A stretch of 64,000 nt of DNA from Piezodorus guildinii (GCA_023052935.1 CM041292.1:170637900-170701899); one strand, 5' to 3'; counted from the first letter of the stretch, positions 22,112-35,234 are shown. Made by a program: numbers and translations. The notes: a model not told the origin generated them from the letters alone.

Positions 22112-22390
22112 GTTCCGTCAGTTGCTGATTCGGCCCGATCTAGATTACATTCCTTTCATGCCAAACTCCATTCCCACCCTAATCCTTTAATTTCAACCCT
22201 CTTTAATTCCTGACAATCATTTGAAAAAGAGATGGACCCGAGACCTTCTAGTTTAGAATATTTTTAGAGTGCTTCCATTGGGAATCTTCTCTACATGTAT
22301 TTCATGCCTTTTTATGCTTTATTCAAATTTTCTCGTTGTATTCTATTATACAGTTGTAAATTCCAATAAATAAGTTTTGAATAAATAAAT
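22112..22390 (+). mobile_element. Jockey-like LINE 3' end
   Basis: Only the last part of ORF2 and the 3' untranslated region. Conceptual translation gives an 'SFHAKLHSHPNPLISTL' like segment, the usual C-terminus of these elements, followed by 'acagttgtaaattccaataa', which also ends the LINE at 44136-45743. Heavily 5'-truncated. Confidence 0.7.
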
Positions 22391-22556
22391 GGAGAGAAGG
22401 GTTAGAGAAGGAGAGAATAAGACAAAGAGGAATAACAAAGAAAGTGACCGGAAGTGTGACTAAAAATTCAACGGGCGCGTAAACATCTTTATGGTTTACG
22501 TTCATAAATAATAATGTTTACATTCTAAAGTTGTTTTCTTTAAATCTTTCTCCTAG

Positions 22557-22643
22557 AGAGCTTGTCTGATTACTGATTACAGTTGTTGTTTATCTTATCC
22601 CGCCACGATGCGCCAGAGCTTCGCTGTTTACATGTTTATGCAG
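22557..22643 (+). CDS. Candidate exon B (alternative first or internal)
   Basis: ATG at 22608 opens 12 codons, MRQSFAVYMFMQ, ending CAG and a donor (gtgatt) in phase 0. The same frame is open back to a strong acceptor (pyrimidine-rich, cctag at 22552-22556), so the whole segment 22557-22643 could also be an 87-bp internal exon of 29 codons. It lies in a locally GC-richer patch. Function unknown. Which reading is right cannot be told from sequence alone. Confidence 0.3.
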
Positions 22644-22659
22644 GTGATTTTTAATTACC

Positions 22660-25195
22660 TATTAGTTTAGTTTATTATTTTTTTAAAGACGCCAATAACA
22701 AATTACATATATTGTTTCATAATTATGTATTATCAGTTAATTTAAATAACTTTCATTAAAACTAATATCATTGCACACTACAAGTGATTGTTTCCATTGT
22801 ACAAATAACTACAGCTTTCAGAATTAACCGATAAAAAATAATATTAAAAAACAAAACAATGATTATAAACACCAGATGCACACATGAGTTACACAACTTT
22901 AATCAAACTCAACTGAATGAAATAAATTGTATTAGTTTCCTTCAAAATCTTGCGTTTCCGAACGATAGTTTATTCATACATATCATTACTAATTGTTTCC
23001 TCTTTCTGAAATCCTTTATTTTATTTATTATTATATTTTTTATCACGTAGCGATAGAAATAGTTTCATGAAAATAATAGGAAATAATCTGATAATATACA
23101 TTATTAAGTACAACAACAATAACTCAAGCTTTTGAATATCTCGTCTCTCTGCTCTGTCTCAACTTCAAAGACTTAATGTTTTATTTTTTTATAAATTTTT
23201 TTTTGTTTTCCAACAGTAAATTATACTTATACATATTTATAAAAATGTATTTTGACGTAAGAACAATTTTTTTTTTCTACTCTATTCATTCGTTTCTTTC
23301 TTCCATAATTTGTATACACACAATTGCTGAAAATGCGAGATGATCTATTATTATGGAAAAGTACATTAAATGAAGAAATTTTAAATTGGTGGCAACGAGC
23401 TCTCAGATTTATCAATGATAATAAAACCTAATTCATATTAAAGGATATTTAATTAAACTTTGATACGAGTTCAATTAAAAATGAAATATATGTGTAAAAT
23501 GCATTGTATAATAGTGGCACTTTCTGTAAGTTGATTTTGAATAAAAGTTACTACGTCCATCACTTATACCTTACAATCTTTTTTTTATTTTTTTTTTTAA
23601 TAACTTCTTTATTTTAATCAAAAAACAGACATTTTACAGTGCAAGTAATAGTCACTATCCCATTAAGGCGAGCCCGTGTGTAGGAAGGAGTTCACCTGCG
23701 GAAATTCAATAAAAATACAATAACAAACAGTAACACAGTACACAGTAAGAAACAATACTTAAAGAAAGTAAAAATACAATAAAGTAAAAATAAAGAAACA
23801 GTAACTCAGCACACAGTAAGAAGCAGTAATTGACTAAGCCAAAAATCAATAAGGGATACATATACACATAAACAAGATATAAAAAAATTATCATTGCTAT
23901 TATTATCATATATATCTGCACCAAAAGTTATTACACCTTTCCTCCTAATGAAGTGAATAAAAAATTTTCACTGTAGGTTATATTATGAATTATCAGCTTG
24001 AGAATAATGGTAGTAATTTGTCCGTTAATTAAATAATCCTTTAATATTGTTTCCGATATAATCTTAATTATTTTTTTTAAGTAAACTGAAAAGCCAAGAA
24101 GTTATTTTTATTCGTGGAAGTATTTTTACCTTATGCGGTGCCAAATCTGCCGCGTCATCCTGATGGCCCATGAGTTTGCCAGACCTAATGTACACATTTG
24201 GCAACACACAGCATTCAACGAAGAAGGTTTAAAAAACTAGGTAGATTTCATAGAACTTTTCATATTGAAGTATGTCAAGGTTTAGTAGAAAACGCCGAAT
24301 AGACATTTACATGGAACAGATGAGTCCTCACCCCTTTGTAGATATTTATAGACAAATGCACAATTATACAGAAGTAATATCGAGCAAAAATGCGTAAGCC
24401 GAATTTTTATTAAAGTTTAGAAATATAAGTTGATATTTCCAAACACTGTGTATGTGCATATAAATTCAAAATTACCTACGTGCTTGGAAGTAAAGTTCCT
24501 ACTCCCATCACCGTTCATAAGAATTATAGTAGTAGAAAGGACTCGTGAAACACTTCTTCTTTTTATGTAACGATTTATTAGTATACATATATAATATATA
24601 TTGTATATACTTGTATATTTGATTGAAACCAGTTCTCCAATCCTTGTCAGTCATATACTTGAGTGAAACTTAACTAGGCCCAAATTAAATACTTCCAGAT
24701 AAGCTGTCACGTTTTATAGTAAGATTAATATATCTCCTAACCGAGAGGTCCTAGCAACAAATTTTATATAACAAAAATATGATTTCGCTCTCCTCCTTTG
24801 AAAAATTACTTCAAGATTTTTTAAACAAAGCTGGAGATAAAAAAGGTTTAATAATTATACTGATATCGATATAAATCGTGTTTCATTAAATCTGTGCTTA
24901 GATGGTAAAATGGTAGTAACTTTTTCTATAAATGAGAGTTTTCACATTCTGAAGTGTCCATTTGTTTATATTTAGAAGGCAGTCGTTGATTTGTATAAGG
25001 TAGAGTTTTTTATTCATAAACTGAAAGAGAAACACTAATGAAATTCTACCACCTTCTAAACATAAACGAATGTTACTTCAGAAACTGAAAAATTCCTATA
25101 CCTTGTAAAAATGACAATTACTATTTTTCCATCTGAGGACGGAAATAGTCTATTATATTATTATCCTCAAAAATTACTAACATTTATCCGGTATT
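22660..25195. other. AT-rich stretch without recognised gene
   Basis: Short frames at 22859, 23227 and 23706 are low-complexity. A mildly GC-richer patch at 24130-24240 ('gcggtgccaaatctgccgcg') shows no frame or repeat that I can name. Confidence 0.35.
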
Positions 25196-25199
25196 TATC

Positions 25200-25835
25200 T
25201 CTTACTATTTTGTGTAGAAGATAATATTCTTTCTAAAAACTTTCGCTGTCCAACGGTATGTTATATAATACATCTGTATTACTGTTCTGATTAAAAAAAT
25301 AATAATACTTACTTAGTTTTGCTCATTTCTCCTGTAGTTGTTTATCAAATTCATTCATCTTACATATTTATTTTTTTATAATGAAAACTAATAAGATAAT
25401 ATGATTAAATTTTTAAAATCTACAAAATTAAAGAACGAAAATCCGGCATTTAAACCATGTCAGAATGTTCTAATCGGAATACCAATTACATGATATTAAA
25501 TCCCATTAAATTTTACTTCGACATAGCGAATTTAATCATTGTTCTAGCCGTTTTTGTGATAATGGTAAAAAGATGCAAAATGCATTGTATAAAGTGGGTC
25601 TTCTGGTTCTGTTGAAAAAGTTGCTGTAGCATCTTAGGTTAACACGTTTTTAAAATATGAAATTTCAGTTTTATACAACCCATATTTTTCGAGAAAGGCT
25701 TACCATACACGGACACGCACAGATCGTTTAGGAGTCCTATAATAAGTATTTCCAATAGAAATTAAAAAAAAAAATTATCACGATCGCAATACTTTCCCTT
25801 ACTATACATTTAAATATAGTTCAGCGAAAGTAAAG
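25200..25835 (-). repeat. Family C repeat, reverse
   Basis: Reverse copy ending at the inverted 5' terminus 'atttaaatatagttcagcg' near 25820. It contains 'gcaaaatgcattgtataaag' and 'acacgcacagatcg'. Confidence 0.75.
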
Positions 25836-25849
25836 AATATTTAAATACC

Positions 25850-26655
25850 TAAAAATATAAGAATAAATTGTTAAAGAATTAATTAAATTGAATTTTAATA
25901 GAAACATGTGTTTTATTAAATAATCAGTCAGTTTTATTGGCTTCTCATCACTCTCCATTACACTTTACAATTCCGTGTATCAGATAATATTTTTTCTTAA
26001 ATCTTCAGCTATCCAACGGTATATTACACATTTATATTACTATTCTTGTGTTCGAAAACACAAAAATTGCATTAAAAAATATGTTTTCACTTTTCTATTT
26101 TAGTTATTTATCAAAGTCGCCCAACATTCATATTTAGCCATTGTTAATGTATACTACTAAGATGATGTACCTAATTTTTTGAAATACACAAAATTAAATG
26201 TACTTTAGAGGAAGGTATTTTAAAATATCTGCATTTAATAGTCAGAATATTTCAATCAGAATGAAACTTACATGATGTTAAAGCCTATTCAATTTTACAT
26301 CGATATATAGAGTTTAATCAAAATCCGTTTATATATAGAGCCGTATTTGAGGAAATCGTAAAAAGGTACAAAATGCATGGTATAAAGTGGTTCTTTTGGT
26401 TAGCTGATTAATATGAAAAAGTCACTGTAACATCTAGGGCGTATAGTTGTCTTAAATATGAAATTTCAATTTCATAGGACTTTTAGTTTTAGGACTTTTA
26501 GGACACACACATACACAGACCTTTTTTCGGGACTTGGTTATTTAGACTCAATGTAACCAAAAATGTGTACTTCCGTTGAAAACTGGAATTCGAAAATTTT
26601 CACGATTGCAATACTTTCTTTCCCTTACTATATGTAGTAAGTGAAGGTAAAAACA
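25850..26655 (-). repeat. Family C repeat, reverse, full copy in tandem with the previous one
   Basis: Runs from 'agaattaattaaattgaatt' to 'cttactatatgtagtaagtg' plus aaggtaaaa at 26650. Two same-orientation copies lie head to tail with only ~15 bp between them. Confidence 0.8.
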
Positions 26656-26799
26656 CAAAAGACAGTTTTTTTTTGTTTTTTTTCTGACCGGATATAGTCT
26701 AACGGAAGTATTGTAACAGTTGGGAGATAAGCGTAAATCGCCTCTCCATCTTTTGGCAAACTACCCAGTTTTAGTAGTGTAAATACCTTGGGCGGCCAA

Positions 26800-27000
26800 A
26801 ACGTTTGCGTCAAACTGGTGGGAGAGAGAAGAGACTATTTCTGGCCTTAGTCCGAAGGAGCAGGTCGGGGCGGCGTGTTCCGTGCGTGCGGTGACCCGGA
26901 GCGACCACTAGTCCGCACCAAGTGGTATGGAGAGCTGAGAGATGGCGTTCCGTAGGCCGGCCAAGAAGGAGTTCCGCCCCTTCGGCAGGAAGGTCAGTCA
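26800..27000 (+). promoter_or_regulatory. GC/CpG-rich island around candidate exon C
   Basis: The strongest base-composition peak in the left half of the window (for example 'gtcggggcggcgtgttccg'). It immediately precedes an ATG and splice donor, as expected of a promoter plus 5' untranslated exon. No TATA box is visible. Confidence 0.4.
26942..26992 (+). CDS. Candidate alternative first coding exon C
   Basis: ATG opens 17 codons, MAFRRPAKKEFRPFGRK, ending AAG followed by a good donor (gtcagt), phase 0. An in-frame TGA is six bases upstream, supporting a true start. Third codon positions are almost all G or C, quite unlike the AT-rich surroundings, so this is the best coding-like short exon here. 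The peptide is very basic and could be an N-terminal targeting or membrane-binding tail, but I do not recognise it. The minus-strand frame over the same bases (26810-27004) is a shadow of this GC-rich island. Confidence 0.5.
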
Positions 27001-27264
27001 TCAACTTCTTTTCTCATTAGTTTCCTCCTCCTAGGGTTCTCAGTCCTAGTTCTGACTCTAGGGCTATCAATACTTTCGAAGAAAGACTCATAGTATGACA
27101 ATTAATTGAAAAATCTTGTTTATCATTGTTAAATTACCAACGAATTGCTTTTATTTCGGTTCATTAACATCGCCATTTCATAAAAGGAGTATTAGGCCTC
27201 AATTAACAATCATAAAAATATCCAAGATAATGCTGAATAACGGTTATGCTATAGCTAGACATTA

Positions 27265-28681
27265 GAGACGTTGGTTTCCAAAAGTTAATTAAGGGCATTT
27301 TGACACATTTGCATTCTAACGGTTTAGTTTTATCAAAATCCATCATCCGATTCATTTAAAAATAAACACTTGTTTAACTTGCAGTTCTTTCCAAAAGGCA
27401 CTAAAAACATTTCCTTCCTAAACGCACTGTATCGCATTCTAAAAGATAACGCTTCCTTTCAATTTCTTCCAAAAAGTACTATATATCATGAATGTATTAT
27501 TCGGAACAATCTCTTTTTTTATTTATATATGTTTAAAAATTTTTTTTGTTTATATATGTTATGGTAAAAAAAAAATATAAATAAAAAGAAGAGATTGTTC
27601 CGAATAATACATTCATAATTAAAATTACTCTTCTATAATAATAAGTACTATATACCCTATAAAACAGTGGAAGCACATAACTTCCATAACATGTTACCAT
27701 TCATTTATTGTTTACATCATTTTGTGCCTTTCTATTGGATAGTACATGTTAAATCATTGCTATTATTTTCACAAAGCGTTTTAACCTAAAAATCAGTTTT
27801 AAGTTGTTTTGAACAAGTCATTTGCGTCATTTAGTTCTCGTAAGTTCTCATTTAAATTAAGTGTTTTTCATAGTATCTATTACAACCACATAAATTTTAG
27901 TTAATTTTTTTCAGTAACTCACATTTCAATAGAATACTAGTAACTGGTCAAGAAAATTGTTGAAATTAGCTTTCCCTGATCTTGCTAAATATGAGAAAGA
28001 AATCCATGCCTTATCTAACCTATTAAGAATAAAAATATTGAAATCGATTAAAAGACAAGAATAAAAGCATAAAAGTTATTTATTAATCAGTCTCTATTGT
28101 TTACAAGTTCTTTATAGTATAAATACATTTACAAAAAATAGTAAATGAAAGTTAAAAACAAACTTCATAACTACATACTTTCTTATTATAGTGCTAAAAA
28201 AAATAAAATGTCGTGGATAGCACAAATGTAAAATGTAATTAACCATAATTACATAAGGAAAGATATTTCTCTGAGGGAGAGAATAAAGTAATATACATTA
28301 TTTAGTAATTTACATAACAAAGACTGATAGTTATCAGTATTGTCATATGAGGAAGGTTACAGTGACTGTTACCAACATAGCGAATATCACGGTTTTTATT
28401 TTTCCATACCCCCATCTTTATCCCTTTTAATTATTTCCAAGTACTGTATCCACATTTCATTCTGGGCAGTATTAATTTCATATAATATTGTTAAAAAGTC
28501 GTGGGAAAATGCAATAATTCAGAAAAAAAGTTAGTATCACAGTAAAAAATCAACTTTATATTTTATTAATCCTTTGAAAAAAGTGTTAAGTAAATTTTCC
28601 AATAATAAATACATGGCAGAATATTAAGTTTCCTGTAAAATTGTCCAAAGTGGATATAGTACCTTTTGGAAATCAACGTCT
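27265..28681. mobile_element. Pair of family D-like terminal inverted repeats 1.4 kb apart
   Basis: The left 'gagacgttggtttccaaaag' and right 'cttttggaaatcaacgtctc' are inverted and both are flanked by TA. The interior has no transposase frame and does not match copies 1 and 2, so this may be a longer relative, or two unrelated MITE ends. The 28-bp hairpin lies inside. Confidence 0.4.
27488..27616. repeat. Perfect 28-bp inverted repeat
   Basis: Arms 27488-27515 and 27589-27616 are exact reverse complements ('atgaatgtattattcggaac' begins the left arm) around a 73-base AT-rich spacer. 'agtactatata' near both outer sides extends the symmetry in part. Perfect arms in a decayed neighbourhood suggest a recent origin. 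Confidence 0.85.
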
Positions 28682-28689
28682 CTATTATT

Positions 28690-31395
28690 GTTATTAAATG
28701 AATGTTTTTTTTTTCCTGTTTGTTTCATCTAAAGGATAAACGGAAACACCAGGTAAGCCACATTTGTCTTTCAAATAAATCAAAATGGAAAGGTGCTTTT
28801 GTCCAAAACCATAAAATTGTTAAAATACCATGAGAAATAGTATTGAATGTTTATACATTTGGTAAAAATGTAAACATGTTCTTACCTCTCTAGAGAGCAC
28901 CATTTCAATCTGATCCATTAATAGAAATAAAAGTAAAAACCTGGTTCAATAAAAACAGTATTATATTTCATGTTACCAGTCTTTGGTTTCGTTGATACAC
29001 TATTAAAACCCTTTAAAAACTCTTCTTTCTTTAAACCAATGCACATTAGATATAAAAAAATTCCCAAACAGTAGGCTGACCAAATCTTGTATTGGAAAAA
29101 CATTTATGAAATTGATCATGCATGAACTGCTGCCCCAAGAAATTTTTCATACGTACTATATATCTTATTAAAGTGTTGGTATTTAGGTGTAAGTTATTAT
29201 GAAATCGTAGATAAAGAGCCTTATGTGTTGGTATGCTTAAGTCAGTATGTAAAGTTTTAGTAGTAACGTACCATGGTGCATTTGTTATGAACCCTAAAAT
29301 TTAGAATTGAAAAACGTGAAGCTTTTTTAAGTGTCTTTATTGCTATGCTATGATCGGTTTGAGTAAGTAAGTGTATGTATTCAGTTTTAATTTGGAAGTT
29401 TTGGAAAAAAAAAAAAAAAGTAGTTCAAGACGTTTGTTGAGTGTCTTTTGTTTCATTTTTACGTGCGGATCCCATGTCATTCTTCTGTCATTTAATTTTA
29501 ACAATTAAATTATATTTAACAATCCTTGCATTTGTTTTTAATAGTCTTTTAATATTATGTGAATATTCCATCAGAATCACCAACTCAAATATTTATTAAA
29601 CAAACAATTAATCGACAACTATGTCCCAAATCTGTTATAATTCAGATGTAGCGATGTTGAGATTGCCTGAGTTGACACTTAAGGGGCTAAACCTTAACTA
29701 GGGCAATAGAAAAATTGTGATGTTTTTAGTGGCCGTAGTTCTAACTCCTTATTCTATTTGACGTCCCAAGTTCCACTGCATAAAATAACTCCAAAAGAAA
29801 AGATAATGTTTTAATGATAAACAAATTCTATTTCCCTTTTTAGATATTAAATAACAATCAGCCAAAAATAAATAAATGGATTAAATATAGTTGAATTGGT
29901 ATTATTGATAATTCATTGTTAATACAAAACCCTTTGATGAGATAAACCCATAGTATTTTCACGTAATTTAATCTCTTTGACAAATTTCATGAACGTACTT
30001 ACTGACCTGTAATGTTTGTAGCAAATATTTATTGGAGACTTGTCTTATACAGTAGATTCATCAAATTCAATTTTAATCTTAAAATTTAACTTAACAAGAC
30101 GCTGAGATACAAGGATAAATTTACATAGTGCATTTTTGTTTTCTCGTTGCAAATAAAACAATAAAGGAATTAACTCTAGGAGCTTGGGTTTTTCACATAT
30201 AATAAACTTCGGTAGTTAGTGCTCTTGAGTCTTGAGCCTCGCCATTCATGTATTAAATTCTATCTATTTCATGAATGAGATAGGTTCATTATGAATTTAA
30301 CGTTATTATAACTAACCATACAATCACAATAATTTTTGAAAGCAGAATTTATGTTTTGCGATGTGCAGTTTGAGTTATATTTTCTTAAAATATCGTCTGA
30401 TTATTATGGCTGGTTTCGTATTTTTATAAATCTCTAGATACAACAGTAGTATACATTCTCATACAAATACTTAACACTGTTTATACAGAGTGCTTATCGT
30501 CTATAAGAATTTCTTTTTCGTTCATATACCACCTCGTCTATCATATATCGATGACAAAATCATGTTCAATACGGATGACATTTTCAAGGGTTCAAAAACG
30601 AAGAGACAGTGTCATTAGCAGAGCTGACCATTCCTAGTGAGTGCAGCCTTTGGAAACTGTCCAGCATTTCAGGAAAACCGATAAGGCCAAATATATACGT
30701 GTTTAGGTCGCCTCATATGCAATTGACATCCCTCATTGGCTCCGATCCAGGAGTAGTCTTTGAATGATTTACTAACAGTCATAAGCATGTTATTTTTCAT
30801 TTAATTAGATCAGAACAGTTTTTTTTTTTTTTAAATAAACTGAATAGGCATTATAATTCAAAACAACTTTGTATTCATTAATTAATATAACCGGCTCATG
30901 AACCCTTTTTTGGTAGATTAATGAGTTGCCAATGTAGCGATAATGTATTTTTTTAAACGAAGTTGAAACAACTATAAATTCATGTTTGTTGAATTGAAAC
31001 ATTTTCTCAGAAGGGCAATCGATTTATTCTGGTAACAGTTTAAGTTTTAGAATTACGTGAATTGTAACTAGGAGGCCTCTCTGCTTTTTACCCACGATTT
31101 TATCTTCATCTTTCATTCATTTACGATCATATGAGACTTGTGACAATGTCCTTTTTCAAAAGTTTGGCGAACTTGTTACAGGAGATAAAGTACATTCTAT
31201 TCATTGTTCAAAGCATTGCTTTCAGAGCTAATGTGGTTTGGTGGTAGAAGCTTCTCCCTGTTCATGACGCGCCAGTTTAGAGAGAACAGAAAACTTTAAG
31301 TAATCGTACTAATCAACAATATGATAAGATTCGTCATCTATTTCAGGAAGTATATTCTTGACGTAATTACATTACCTAACCAATTTCCACAATTG
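28690..31395. other. AT-rich unique stretch
   Basis: No repeat family or credible frame seen. Frames at 28918-29103 and 30805-31002 on the minus strand have no motif. This may be intron or intergenic DNA. Confidence 0.4.
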
Positions 31396-31412
31396 GTCCA
31401 CTACGTGGAGTC

Positions 31413-31440
31413 CTTATCATATACCTATGTATATGATAAG
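31413..31440. repeat. Perfect 12-bp hairpin at a LINE 5' junction
   Basis: CTTATCATATAC at 31413-31424 is followed by CTAT and then the exact reverse complement at 31429-31440. It begins inside the left target duplication, so it was made during or after insertion. Short 'catgtac/ctcatgta' repeats fill the next 40 bases. Confidence 0.8.
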
Positions 31441-33811
31441 TGTACTCATGTACTCTCATACTCATGTAATCATGTACCTTATCAACCTTATCAATCTGGA
31501 TTTCGCAAAGGGCGCTCCACGATAGATCACTTGGTTGTTGTGGAAGCCGAAGCACAATATTCTTTTATCAATAACCAGTTACTAGGAGCAATATTCTTTG
31601 ATATGGTAAAAGCTTTCGATTGTATTTCCCATGCCGTTATTCTACGCAGACTAGCCTCAATTGGAATAAGGGGCCAAATGCTTGCTTTCATTAAACAGTT
31701 TCTGACTAATCGCCATTTCAGAGTTAGGGTAGGCTGCGAACTTTCTGAAAATAGTTCTCAAAACAGCGGTGTCCCTCAGGGCTGCGTCCTTAGCCCGACC
31801 CTTTTCTCCCTGGCAGTGAACGACTTGGGTCTTAACCTTCCAAGAGGAGTGAAACCATTACTATTCGCTGATGACATGGCAATTATCTACAGATCCCACG
31901 ACATTAGGGATATTCAAAATAGACTGCAGGAAACTCTCAATCGGCTGAACAACTGGTCAATATCTAAAGGACTCCACTTCTCACCAGAAAAAACTAAATG
32001 TCTGCTCTTCAGCCGAAAGCGGAATACACCACCACTACCTGAATTGTACTTAGGGAACACTAAATTACCATTTACTACTTACCACAAATTCTTAGGCTTG
32101 ACATTTGACAGAAAACTGACCTGGGAACATTATATATCCATCATAAAAGCACAGGCTATGAAAAAATTAAACATACTGCGAGTTCTCAGCGGCACTACTT
32201 GGGGTTCAGACAGGAAAACTTTATTAATACTCTATAAAAGTTTGATAGGTTCAAAACTTGAACATGGGTCATTTATATATGCTTCGGCACACCCACGAAT
32301 TCTCGCCAGGCTCGACACAGTACTTCATGCAGGAATTAGAATATCCACTGGGGCTTTTCGAACCAGCCCTATCCTTAGCTTATGTTCAGAAGCCGGAATT
32401 CCGCCTCTCATTTTTAGACGACAAAAACTTGCCATAAATTATATTTCCAAATTATACCCACAGACAAATCTTCCCACACACAGATACATATTTAAACCTA
32501 AATTTACCAGAGCCTTTCGAAACAAAGTCAATGCGACCCTTCCGTTAGCAGAAAGAATTTCCTCCGCTTCCTCTTTACTTAGAGACCTTCCACTGTATAA
32601 AATAAACTCCCATGATAAAACCCCACCATGGACTCACCAACCACCTAAAATATTCCTTCAACTTTCCAACCTCTCCAAAAGAAATGCTTCCCCTTCCGAA
32701 TTCAAAAACCGACTAACACAGATTATTCAAACCATTCCTGAACCCTTTTTAATTTACACCGACGGTTCTAAATCAGATACCTCTACAGCTTCCGCTTTCG
32801 TGACCCATAACTCGACACACAAATTCAAACTGCATAATCTATGCAATATTTACACAGCCGAACTACACGCAATAGCCTCAGCTCTACAGTTCTGTATGAA
32901 AATAAATGAAGACCAAATCGTAATACTAACCGATTCCCTAAGCGCAATTAAAGGTTTGCAGAACTTATATCCAAATCATCCCATACTAGTTCGCACTCAC
33001 TCTCATATAGCTGCGTTGCGAAACCTGGGCAAGTCGGTAAGCTTCGTGTGGGTGCCGAGCCACGTGGGAATTACCGGTAACGAGCTTGCGGACCGGGCAG
33101 CGAAGCAGGCGCTCACAATGCCAGGGAGAGGAACAGCCATCTTGACACCGTCTGAACTCAGTGAACCGCTCAGAAAGCAAGAAGATGACCGATGGCAGAA
33201 AATGTGGGACGATAGCCAGGTAAGCAAACTGAAGCATATAAAACAAACAGTGAAACCCTGGTCTACATCTAGCCGTAGCAGCCGGAGGGAGGAAGTCGCG
33301 TTGACCCGGCTAAGGATAGGACACTCGCGGCTGACGCACTCTTATCTTTTGCTAGGCAGCCGGTGCCCCGATGCCAGCACTGTGATGGAACCCTTACCAT
33401 TCGGCATATTTTTCAAGAATGCCCTTATTATTCATCACACCTGAATAAAATTGGACTAAGCCCGAATATTTCAGCGGTGCTGGGTGATAGAGAGAAAACC
33501 ATTGAATTAGTTTTTGATTTTCTTAAGGAGCAATCATTATTATCAAAATTATAAAGACCATTCCTAGTCAGTTAGCATTACTAGTATTAGCTTTTTAAAC
33601 TATTGTTTACATAAAAATATTTTTTTTTCTTTCTTTATTTTATTTTTTTGTTATTTATTTATTTATTTTATTTTATTATTTTTTTCTTTCTTTCTCTCAA
33701 TCACCCATTACCTAATAGTTCTTTTTTATAAAGGTTGAATATGCATATAGTGTCTAGGCGTTGATGACCTTAGGGTTTTACGCCTTAAAACCTAAACAAA
33801 CAAACAAACAA
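31416..33811 (+). mobile_element. I-type LINE with RNase H, 5'-truncated, 16-bp target duplication
   Basis: Exact direct repeats actacgtggagtcctt at 31400-31415 and 33812-33827 define the insertion. The element keeps the second half of ORF2 (reverse transcriptase, RNase H and a C-terminal cysteine-histidine segment), an AT-rich 3' untranslated region and a short (AAAC)n tail at about 33793-33811. The tail and long target duplication are typical of LINE retrotransposition. The 5' end contains about 60 bp of filler sequence. The long near-intact frame suggests a fairly young insertion. Confidence 0.9.
31483..33554 (+). pseudogene. I-type LINE ORF2: reverse transcriptase, RNase H, zinc-knuckle-like C-terminus
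   Basis: Numbering from the ATG at 31321, whose first ~55 codons are flank and filler. SGFRKGRSTIDH (59-70) opens in the middle of RT. FFDMVKAFD (92-100) carries the first catalytic Asp, SGVPQGCVLSP (149-159) and FADDM (182-186) the other two, and FLGLTFDRKLTW follows. RNase H has all four acidic positions: YTDGS (Asp481), AELHAI (Glu514), TDSL (Asp538) and ELADRAAK (Asp591). Near 33367 one C is missing from a C run. The protein then continues in another frame (33363-33554) with CQHCDGTLTIRHIFQEC, the usual C-terminal Cys/His cluster. The endonuclease and ORF1 are absent. RNase H places it in or near the I clade. Confidence 0.9.
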
Positions 33812-33827
33812 ACTACGTGGAGTCCTT

Positions 33828-34420
33828 TCGATTATTCTTCATCCATTTATTTCTTCGACAACACCCCAGTCATGCGTTTTCTTAAAAGGTCACATTTATA
33901 TAGTAAGAGTGTTGAGACTTACAGCCTTGTAGAATAGCTAAAAAAATTATTGAATCTTAGGTGTGCTGATCTCTGGTTTGTCAAAATTACTCTTTAATCA
34001 TTTCAAAGAGCTCTTGTTCTGTCTAGAAGTCAAAAACTCTGTTAAAAACTACCTTTATATTATATTATATATTATATATTTATTTATGCAATCATTCCTC
34101 TCGCAAATGATTCCATCACTGCCTTGACCAAACTTCTTCCAGTTATTGATTGGGTTTTTGAAAGCAGAAAGGGTTTTCGAGGAGGAAACTTCCCAGAAAA
34201 AGTATGACAGAAGTTATCCATACATCTATTGCCTAATTACACTACTCCTTGTCCACCGTAACATGCCTTTTTAGTTAACCACCTCTAAAAACAATGGAAA
34301 AGAATAATGGCCAGAACCATTGGACATAAAAGATATACCTCATCCTATTTATTCCTTTAACTCAGTACAATTCTTTAATTCTTCAATAGCTAAACATGTT
34401 TCCAGAACATTTAACGTGAC
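33828..34420. other. Unique AT-rich stretch after the LINE
   Basis: Nothing recognisable beyond short AT-rich runs. The 34320-34526 frame crosses into a family C copy and is not supported. Confidence 0.35.
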
Positions 34421-35234
34421 AATTTTTACTTTCATTTACCTTTTTGTAAAATATATATCAAGTGAAAATATTGTGATTGTTAAATGTTCCATTTGCGTTT
34501 TCAATGAAAATAAGCGTTTTAGGTAGTCCTGGGTGCAAATGAAGTCCCGAAAAAATGTATTTTTATATGTATGTGGTAATTATAGCTCAAAAACTATAAG
34601 CAACTAATGAAATGTTTCATATTTAAGACGAGCATAATACTGCAACGTTTTTATTAAAATAAATGAACCAGAAGAGCCACTATATACCATGCATTTTGCA
34701 ACATTTTACTATCTTCTCGAAAACTGCTTTAACGACTTTTATTTAACTCTTATTTTTCATGCCAAATTAAATGGGATTTAATTGCAAGCCCGTTTTATTC
34801 TGATGGAAATATTGTAACAGGCCAAATTTTGAAAATTTATTTCTCTAAAGTATCTTTTATTTTGTTGATTCGTTGTATTAAACATTTCTCAATGATAACA
34901 TTAATAAAGCATGGCTAAATAAGAAATATGAAAGAATTTCATCACCAAACTGTATCAGAAAACTATAGAATGATTTTTCTACGTCAATATTTTATTCACA
35001 CATAAGAATAGTAATATAGATGTATAATACATCATTGGAAAGCTAAAGATTTTAGGAAAACCTTAGCTAACATACAAAGTTGCATCGGGTAATAGAGGGT
35101 AGATGAACAGTGGACAGAATACACCAATTATTCTTAATAATGAGATATATCGTTATATTATTTACGGGAAGGAATTAGTCCGGGTGGCGGTCATTAAATG
35201 AAACAACTGAATAGTTTCAACTATTTTATTGTTT

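Noticed and set aside
26810..27004. Minus-strand 64-residue frame in the GC-rich island
   Set aside because: GC-rich DNA lacks stops by composition; the + strand ATG with donor is a better explanation.
32986..33246. Minus-strand frames of 86 and 74 residues inside the LINE
   Set aside because: Antisense shadows of the RNase H region of the + strand LINE frame.
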